A DNA stretch of 10,854 bases from Collinsella sp. (GTDB lineage Bacteria > Actinomycetota > Coriobacteriia > Coriobacteriales > Coriobacteriaceae). Under the pieces are notes generated by a model. The model was not told the DNA's origin and made no database searches. It saw nothing but the letters and a program-made list of their open reading frames with translations. The position numbers were made by a program, and so were the translations under genes. Below, in pieces: positions 5,965 through 10,854 of this stretch (positions within the stretch are counted from its first letter, which is position 1; each line of letters starts with the position of its first letter). The stretch lies in the NCBI GenBank assembly GCA_022728415.1, contig JAIJJM010000037.1, positions 1 to 10,854 of the forward strand. The letters are read 5' to 3'.

Positions 5965-7584
5965 ATGAAGATCTCCAATCCCGTACTCCCCGGGTTCGAT
6001 GCGGACCCCTCGATGATTCGCGTCGGCGACACCTACTACATCGCAAATTCCACATTTGACTGGTGGCCGGGAGTCCGTTTGCATGAATCCCGCGACATGG
6101 TTCACTGGAATCTGCTGCCCGGGCCCTTAAACCGCGTTTCCCAGCTGGATATGAAGGGCAATCCCTCCGGTGGCGGCATCTGGGCACCGGACCTGTCTTA
6201 TGCGGACGGCAAATTCTGGCTTATCTACACCGACGTGAAAATCGTCAACGGCGCGTTCAAGGATTGCGCGAACTATCTGGTTACCGCCGACGACATTCGT
6301 GGTCCGTGGAGCGATCCGATTCGGGTCAATGGCGTCGGATTCGACGCCAGCCTATTCCATGATACCGATGGACGCAAGTATCTGGTGCAGCAAACCTGGG
6401 ACTTCCGTGAATATCATCATCCGTTCGACGGCATCACCTTGACTGAATTCGATGTCAAAACCATGCAATTGAAGCCGGAAACAGCCCGCACCATCTGGCG
6501 CGGCACCGATGTGAAATTGGTCGAAGGACCGCACCTCTACGCCATCAATGGCTGGTACTACCTGTTTTGTGCGGAAGGCGGCACCCAATACGAGCATCAG
6601 GAGTCCGTGGCCCGTTCGCGTACCTTGGGTGAGCTTTCATTCGAAAGCATGCCGAGCAATCCGTTCCTCTCCAACTTCGATACCCCCGGCACCTACCTGC
6701 AAAAACAGGGGCATGGGGCGCTCGTGGATACGCCTAGCGGCGAATGGTATTACGCTTCGCTGTGCGGCAGGCCCTGGCGGCACGAGAACGAGCCGGCTCA
6801 TGGTGTGCGCGGCTGGTGCACGCTCGGCCGAGAGACTTCGATCCAGAAGGTCGAGTGGGATGGCGACGGTTGGCCGTACGTGGTCGGCGGCCATGGGGGA
6901 GAGCGTTACGTCGAAGCCCCAGCCGACGCCATCGCAACCGAGGCCCCTACGAATCATAGCCAGCATGACGAGTTCGAATCAAACAAACTCGACCTCAACT
7001 GGAACACCCTGCGCGTACCATTCACCGAGACCATGGGCCGCGTGGGCGGCGGCTCGCTGACCTTGCGTGGTCAAGGGTCGCTGGCAAACCTGTTTGAACT
7101 GTCGCTGGTAGGACGCCGTTGGCAGGCGTTCGATTTCAACGCCGAAACCAAGGTGACATTCGATCCAAGCAACTACATGCAGATGGCCGGCCTGACCAAC
7201 TTCTACAACCACCTGTGCTGGTCATGGGCATTCATCACCTGGGACGAGAAGCGAGGACAGCGCGTAATCGAAGTCGCCCAGAACGATTTCGATACGTACA
7301 CGTCGTTCCTCAAAGACACAGCCATCGCCATTCCTGATGACATCGAATCCGTATGGTTGCGAACCAAAGTGCGTACGCGTACCTACACCTACGAGTATTC
7401 GTTCGATGGCAAGACATGGCATGAGATTCCGGTGACGCTGGACGCCGCCGTGCTCTCCGATGATCATGTGGCCCAACGTTATGGCGGATTCTTTACCGGC
7501 GCGTTCGTCGGGTTGGTGGCCGTGGACCTTTCCGGATACGGCAAAGAAGCCATTTTCAGCCATTTCGATTACATGGAAATATGA
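5965..7584 (+). CDS. GH43 beta-xylosidase, subfamily 11-like (cytoplasmic)
   Basis: The 539-residue product is a typical two-domain GH43 beta-xylosidase. The N-terminal five-bladed propeller (about 1-320) carries the catalytic base Asp14 (GFDADPS), the pKa-modulating Asp127 (GFDASLF) and the acid Glu187 (VEGPHLY), almost the same numbering as the Selenomonas ruminantium enzyme SXA (Asp14, Asp127, Glu186). Motifs such as TFDWWPGVRLHESRD, GGIWAPDLSYADGKFWLIYT and AEGGTQYEHQ also fit subfamily 11. The C-terminal beta-sandwich (about 335-539) ends with the DDHVAQRYGGFFTGAFVGL stretch that is conserved in these enzymes. Family knowledge: it removes xylose from the non-reducing end of xylo-oligosaccharides with inversion, often with side activity on arabinofuranosides. 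No signal peptide is visible. ATG at 5965 is preceded by AGGAG (5954-5958), 6 nt away; an in-frame TTG at 5893 lies in the inverted repeat loop and is rejected. Confidence 0.95.
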   Translation: MKISNPVLPGFDADPSMIRVGDTYYIANSTFDWWPGVRLHESRDMVHWNLLPGPLNRVSQLDMKGNPSGGGIWAPDLSYADGKFWLIYTDVKIVNGAFKDCANYLVTADDIRGPWSDPIRVNGVGFDASLFHDTDGRKYLVQQTWDFREYHHPFDGITLTEFDVKTMQLKPETARTIWRGTDVKLVEGPHLYAINGWYYLFCAEGGTQYEHQESVARSRTLGELSFESMPSNPFLSNFDTPGTYLQKQGHGALVDTPSGEWYYASLCGRPWRHENEPAHGVRGWCTLGRETSIQKVEWDGDGWPYVVGGHGGERYVEAPADAIATEAPTNHSQHDEFESNKLDLNWNTLRVPFTETMGRVGGGSLTLRGQGSLANLFELSLVGRRWQAFDFNAETKVTFDPSNYMQMAGLTNFYNHLCWSWAFITWDEKRGQRVIEVAQNDFDTYTSFLKDTAIAIPDDIESVWLRTKVRTRTYTYEYSFDGKTWHEIPVTLDAAVLSDDHVAQRYGGFFTGAFVGLVAVDLSGYGKEAIFSHFDYMEI

Positions 7585-7590
7585 TGACGC

Positions 7591-7626
7591 CAGGCGGCTT
7601 TCCTGATAATCAGGGAAAGTCGCCTG
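7591..7626 (+). repeat. Strong intergenic hairpin after the first GH43 gene
   Basis: The arms CAGGCGGCTTTCCTGA (7591-7606) and the stretch 7610-7626 pair over about 16 positions with one G-U pair and one bulged G, around a TAA loop. No T tract follows on the plus strand, so it is more likely an mRNA-stabilising hairpin or leaky terminator than a strong terminator. The next gene's ribosome site lies about 20 nt downstream. Confidence 0.6.
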
Positions 7627-7660
7627 ACTATTCGGCACTGGGGAATGAAAGGCGACACTT

Positions 7661-9433
7661 GTGGCAAGCGACAATGAACATTGCGGCGACCGTGGCCGCG
7701 AATGTACCATAACCGTCTCCAACCCGGTGTTGCGTGGCATGTACCCGGACCCGTCCTGGATATGGGATACGACGCGCGAGGAAATCGTGCTGGTCAACTC
7801 CTCGTTTGAATTGGTGCCGGGGCTGCCCATTCATACGACCCGTGATCTTGTGACGTGGACGCGCACGGCGAATGCGGTGGATGAGACGATGTCTCATCGG
7901 CTGCTCATTGATGGCGTCGAGGATTCCGGCGGCCTGTACGCGCCGACCATTCGCCGTATCGGCGGGCGATATGTGATCGTATGCACCGTGGCCCGCGTGG
8001 ATGAGGTGAAGGCGCTCGCTGCGGGATGCTCGCAGAAGGATATTGATAACTGCCGTGACGCCCAAGGCAATTTCGTCATCGAGGCCGATGAGTTGACCGG
8101 ACCATGGCGCGGCCCGTACTGGGTGGCCGGGGCCGAAGGCATTGATCCGGACATCTTTGAAGACGGCGATGGCACAGTGTGGTGGACGCAAACGCGCCCG
8201 GCATTACACCCGCAGTGGGATGGTCAAACCGAGATCTGGACGCAGCCCATCGCCCCAGGCACGTGGACGTTGCAAGACCATAAAACCGTGATTTGGCGCG
8301 GCTATGGCATGGATGCGGTATGGGCTGAAGGGCCGCATTTGTACCGGGTGGGCGATTACCTCTACCTGATGACCGCCGAGGGCGGCACCAGCTTCGAGCA
8401 CAGTGAGATGATAATGCGCACGCACGCACCGCGCGGATTCGCGGCGGCGCTCGCCGGTTTTGAGAAGAACCTTGCTGCGCAAGATATCTGGATTGAGCCG
8501 GCGCGTGACGGTGAACGAAGCGTGGTGGGCCGCGATGACCGGCTGTTTGAGGCTTGCAAACGCAATCCGATCCTCACACACCGTCATTTGGGAGCGGGGG
8601 AGCCAGTCCAATGCGTTGGGCACGCCGATCTGCTGCTGCATCCGACCGTCGGCTGGCTGCTCGTGTGTCTTGGCGTACGCGAGACTCCGGGCGAGGAACC
8701 CGGAGAAACGTTCAGCTACTGTGGCCGGGAAACGTTCGTGGCACCGGTCGTATGGCAGCACAATCCGGTCTCGTGGAAGCTGGACGGTGGGGAGCCGAAT
8801 AAGCGTATCGATATCATCGATCCCGGTTGGCCTGTCGTGGCTCCGGGGCTTGGCCGGCTTCCCGAGAAGTTGGTCGTGGACGTTGACGAGGATGGATTGC
8901 CATGTGCAGTGAGGGGTGTGGACTCTGCGAGGTGTGATTGCGCTGCTGGTGATAATGCCGCATGCTCTGCTGAGCTCATCCAGCTCGACGATACCCGCCT
9001 AGTCGGCGTTCGAGGCTGTGACGATTACCGGTTCCTGCGCGTCGACGGGCAGGAATATGCCGCGTTCACCCGGCCCGAATACACGATGATGATGCATCAG
9101 GATTCCACCCATGTTGTCATGGTCATGGCGGAAGCGGAATCCGGCCAATTGACGGCCGAAATCACCGATAGGGGAGATAAGCGGTGCATTGCGCTTGGAG
9201 CGCTTGGGGCCAACGAATGGTTCGGATTGCGCTTGCATGGCAATCGTTTGGAATTCCTTGCCGGGCAGCCTGCACCTGACAGTATTGATGAGGGAACAAT
9301 GCCTGATATTGCACTAATTGCGCATGCGGACGTTACTTATGCTCGTATCATGGCAGATTGTGATGCGCGATTCCTCAGTACCGAATGGGCCGGCGGATTC
9401 GTGGGTTGTCTGATCGGCGTAAAACGGCGGTAA
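7661..9433 (+). CDS. GH43-family glycosidase, probable beta-xylosidase or alpha-L-arabinofuranosidase (cytoplasmic)
   Basis: The 590-residue product keeps the GH43 catalytic set: Asp30 (GMYPDPS), Asp162 (EGIDPDIFED) and Glu223 (WAEGPHLY). Supporting motifs are SSFELVPGLPIHTTRDLVTW, GGLYAPTIRRIGGRYVIVCT and TAEGGTSFEHSEM. The propeller spans about 20-360 and a beta-sandwich-like C-terminal domain follows. It differs clearly from the upstream GH43 and looks closer to the related subfamilies 10 or 12, many of which release arabinose from arabinoxylo-oligosaccharides; the exact subfamily is not certain. No signal peptide is seen. GTG at 7661 is the only start before an in-frame stop at 7646-7648, and AAAGG ends 8 nt upstream. 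The linker/C-terminal part has a Cys cluster (residues 415, 425, 427, 435) not obvious in the other GH43. Together the two enzymes could strip both backbone and side-chain sugars (inference). Confidence 0.88.
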   Translation: MASDNEHCGDRGRECTITVSNPVLRGMYPDPSWIWDTTREEIVLVNSSFELVPGLPIHTTRDLVTWTRTANAVDETMSHRLLIDGVEDSGGLYAPTIRRIGGRYVIVCTVARVDEVKALAAGCSQKDIDNCRDAQGNFVIEADELTGPWRGPYWVAGAEGIDPDIFEDGDGTVWWTQTRPALHPQWDGQTEIWTQPIAPGTWTLQDHKTVIWRGYGMDAVWAEGPHLYRVGDYLYLMTAEGGTSFEHSEMIMRTHAPRGFAAALAGFEKNLAAQDIWIEPARDGERSVVGRDDRLFEACKRNPILTHRHLGAGEPVQCVGHADLLLHPTVGWLLVCLGVRETPGEEPGETFSYCGRETFVAPVVWQHNPVSWKLDGGEPNKRIDIIDPGWPVVAPGLGRLPEKLVVDVDEDGLPCAVRGVDSARCDCAAGDNAACSAELIQLDDTRLVGVRGCDDYRFLRVDGQEYAAFTRPEYTMMMHQDSTHVVMVMAEAESGQLTAEITDRGDKRCIALGALGANEWFGLRLHGNRLEFLAGQPAPDSIDEGTMPDIALIAHADVTYARIMADCDARFLSTEWAGGFVGCLIGVKRR

Positions 9434-9469
9434 TGATCTCAGCCGGCTCTACAATATTGTGCAATCATA

Positions 9470-9488
9470 TTGTTTAATCGTTAAACAA
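9470..9488. promoter_or_regulatory. 19-bp dyad upstream of the acetyltransferase gene (candidate operator)
   Basis: TTGTTTAA (9470-9477) and TTAAACAA (9481-9488) are perfect complements around TCG. Its 15-bp core shares 12 positions with the palindrome at 2305-2319 (pattern GTTTRAYCGTYAAAC), including the same centre. The surrounding 9434-9505 gap is locally AT-rich; TACAAT at 9450-9455 could be a -10 element, though no good -35 is seen, and a 10-bp palindrome ACAATATTGT lies at 9451-9460. This suggests separate control of the last two genes by the regulator that acts at 2305-2319. Confidence 0.5.
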
Positions 9489-9505
9489 ATGCAAGGGGGC
9501 AATCG

Positions 9506-10138
9506 ATGGCGCACGATCTCGAACAACTCAAGCAAGATCACCCGGATGTGGCGAAACTGTTCGCCGATGACTGGTTGCAGTACCGTAAGTCGGAGATTTT
9601 GCCGGAACTTACGCGCGAGGCGCAGTCCACGTGCGACCGCATCAATCGCATCTACTTTGAAGACACCGCCGAAGCTGAGCGACTGTTCCGCAAACTCGTG
9701 CCCGAGGCCGGCGAGGGCGTGGACTTCCGCCCGCCAATCCGGCTTGATTACGGGCTAGGCCTGAAAATCGGAGACCGTACGTTCATCAACATGGACCTGC
9801 TGATTGTGGGCGGCGGCCCGATCTCCATCGGTTCCGATTGCCTGATTGGCCCGCGCGTGAGCATCTATACGCCAAACCACGCCATCGCCCGCAAGCCTCG
9901 ACTGGAAGGCTGGCAGCACAACGCCGACGTGACCATCGGCAACAATGTGTGGCTGGGCGGCAATGCAGTGATCTGCCCCGGCGTCACCATCGGAGACAAC
10001 TCGATTATCGGTGCGGGCGCAGTCGTCACCCATGATATTCCCGCCGATTCCATCGCCGTGGGCAATCCCTGCCATGTGATTGCCGAAGTCCCGGATGACT
10101 GGACTCCTGAAGAGCGGGCCGCTGCCGAGAAGCAGTAG
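9506..10138 (+). CDS. Hexapeptide-repeat O-acetyltransferase, maltose/galactoside acetyltransferase-like
   Basis: The 210-residue product belongs to the Maa/LacA branch of left-handed beta-helix acyltransferases and has the usual length. A helical N-terminal part (about 1-75) precedes hexapeptide repeats: IGDRTFINMD, ISIGSDCLIGPRVSI, VTIGNNVWLGGNAVICPGVTIGDNSIIGAGAVV. The family catalytic histidine is most likely His125 in TPNHAI, followed by the characteristic loop, and GNPCHVI closes the helix. These proteins form trimers and move acetyl from acetyl-CoA to a sugar hydroxyl in the cytoplasm. ATG at 9506 has AAGGGGG (9493-9499) 6 nt upstream. Its place between two beta-xylosidase genes suggests acetylation of a xylose-containing sugar, perhaps to detoxify non-metabolised products, but no substrate can be read from the sequence. 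A candidate operator precedes it, so it may start a separately controlled unit with the GH120 gene. Confidence 0.9.
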   Translation: MAHDLEQLKQDHPDVAKLFADDWLQYRKSEILPELTREAQSTCDRINRIYFEDTAEAERLFRKLVPEAGEGVDFRPPIRLDYGLGLKIGDRTFINMDLLIVGGGPISIGSDCLIGPRVSIYTPNHAIARKPRLEGWQHNADVTIGNNVWLGGNAVICPGVTIGDNSIIGAGAVVTHDIPADSIAVGNPCHVIAEVPDDWTPEERAAAEKQ

Positions 10139-10173
10139 GTTTGCCGCTCTAACCCAACTGTCGCGGCGAAACC
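10138..10173 (+). repeat. Intergenic hairpin between acetyltransferase and GH120 genes
   Basis: GGTTTGCCGC (10138-10147) pairs with 10163-10173 over 10 bp with one bulged G, around a 15-nt loop; its first base is the last base of the stop codon. No T tract follows. It resembles the other hairpins in the gaps of this operon and could stabilise the upstream message. Confidence 0.5.
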
Positions 10174-10201
10174 GGGATAAAGGAGAGAAAGGAACAATGC
10201 A

Positions 10202-10854
10202 ATGACGCAATATCATGTTTCCGCGCAGGCGGCGAAGACGAATGGCGCCGGCAGCGAGGCCGACCCGTTTCTGACCATCGGCCAAGCGGCGGCCATCGCC
10301 CGAGCCGGCGATGAGGTGATTGTGCATGCCGGCACCTATCGGGAATCCGTCGACCCCCGATTCGGCGGCGAGAGCGCCACGAACCGCATCGTCTACCGTG
10401 CGGCCGCGGGCGAACCGCGCCCGGTAATCACCGGCTCCGAACGTATCGACACATGGCAGCCCGAAGGCGATGGTATGTGGAAAGCCGTAATTCCGAACAC
10501 ATTCTTCAACGGATACAACCCGTACGTGGAAACCGTATTCGGCGATTGGACCGTATATCCGGACCCAAAGGCCGAGGTACGCCACCTGGGCGATGTGTAT
10601 CTGAATGGCAAATCCTTCTACGAAGTCGTCTCGCTGGACAAGGTGCGCAACCCACAGCGTTGGGATACCGGCCGTGACGCCGCCACCGATTCCATCGTGC
10701 CTCTGATTGATCCGGATGCCACCGTGAACGTGTGGTGCTGTGCGGTCGATGATGAGGCCACAACCATTTGGGCCAATTTCCATGAAGCCGATCCGAATGC
10801 GGAACTTACCGAAATCAACGTGCGCGAGACCTGTTTCTACCCGAGCCGCCCGTT
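10202..10854 (+). CDS. GH120 beta-xylosidase, N-terminal part (3' end beyond window)
   Basis: The frame is open to the window edge, giving 217 residues of an enzyme family of about 640. The N-terminus follows the GH120 pattern closely: YHVS...GSEADPFLTIGQAA, AGDEVIVHAGTYRESVDP, ITGSERIDTWQ, HLGDVYLNGKSFYEV and the end of the visible part INVRETCFYPSRP. These match what I recall of Thermoanaerobacterium saccharolyticum XylC and the Bifidobacterium adolescentis GH120 enzyme, which are right-handed beta-helix, retaining beta-xylosidases acting on short xylo-oligosaccharides. The catalytic carboxylates lie in the missing part, so activity cannot be confirmed. No signal peptide is visible, so it should act in the cytoplasm beside the two GH43 enzymes. 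ATG at 10202 has AAGGA (10189-10193) 8 nt upstream. A two-codon frame, ATG CAA TGA, starts at 10197 and its stop overlaps this start, with its own AGGAG site (10181-10185). Confidence 0.9.
   Translation, partial: MTQYHVSAQAAKTNGAGSEADPFLTIGQAAAIARAGDEVIVHAGTYRESVDPRFGGESATNRIVYRAAAGEPRPVITGSERIDTWQPEGDGMWKAVIPNTFFNGYNPYVETVFGDWTVYPDPKAEVRHLGDVYLNGKSFYEVVSLDKVRNPQRWDTGRDAATDSIVPLIDPDATVNVWCCAVDDEATTIWANFHEADPNAELTEINVRETCFYPSRP

Noticed and set aside
7645..7677. Ten-codon frame ATG...TGA before the second GH43
   Set aside because: No ribosome site precedes it and it overlaps the GH43 start in another frame; nothing supports a real peptide.
9755..10783. Long minus-strand open frame of 342 codons
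   Set aside because: It lies antisense to the acetyltransferase and GH120 genes, both of which have clear family motifs and ribosome sites; its translation shows no recognisable domain.
1..10854. Mobile elements, CRISPR arrays or attachment sites
   Set aside because: No transposase, integrase, spaced short repeats or terminal inverted repeats with target duplications are visible.

Overview
The window looks like a chromosomal segment of a Gram-positive, moderately GC-rich gut actinobacterium, most likely a Bifidobacterium. The reasons are the gene content (a LacI-family regulator, a carbohydrate ABC importer without its own ATPase, and a set of non-secreted xylan-oligosaccharide hydrolases including a GH120 family member), the purine-rich Shine-Dalgarno sites and the lipoprotein signal. 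The genus is inferred from gene content and style; no ribosomal or other taxonomic marker is present.

Layout. Positions 2-1111 hold the 3' part of an iron-dependent alcohol dehydrogenase of the YqhD/butanol dehydrogenase type. It converges on a LacI-family repressor gene (1120-2163, minus strand). A 365-bp AT-rich intergenic region (2164-2528) separates the repressor from a rightward operon. It contains a credible divergent promoter arrangement, an exact 17-bp direct repeat placed at both ends, a 15-bp palindrome on a -35 box and two RNA-hairpin-capable inverted repeats. The operon then runs to the end of the window: solute-binding lipoprotein (2529-3812), two sugar permeases (3905-4957 and 4954-5850), a GH43 beta-xylosidase closely resembling subfamily 11 (5965-7584), a second divergent GH43 enzyme (7661-9433), a hexapeptide-repeat O-acetyltransferase (9506-10138) and the first third of a GH120 beta-xylosidase (10202-10854, cut by the window end).

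How the parts fit. The lipoprotein and permeases would import xylo-oligosaccharides or arabinoxylo-oligosaccharides intact, probably energised by a shared ATPase encoded elsewhere. None of the three glycosidases shows a signal peptide, so they would release xylose (and possibly arabinose) in the cytoplasm. The repressor presumably senses the sugar and binds sites in the divergent region. A second copy of the 15-bp palindrome, close to the acetyltransferase gene at 9472-9486, suggests that the downstream genes are also controlled separately.

Every intergenic gap inside the operon carries a stem-loop or operator-like dyad, which may set different expression levels for transporter and enzyme genes. 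This is a well-understood type of locus. I see no sign of a wholly new system; the regulatory DNA and the acetyltransferase sitting among beta-xylosidases are the parts most worth a second look.
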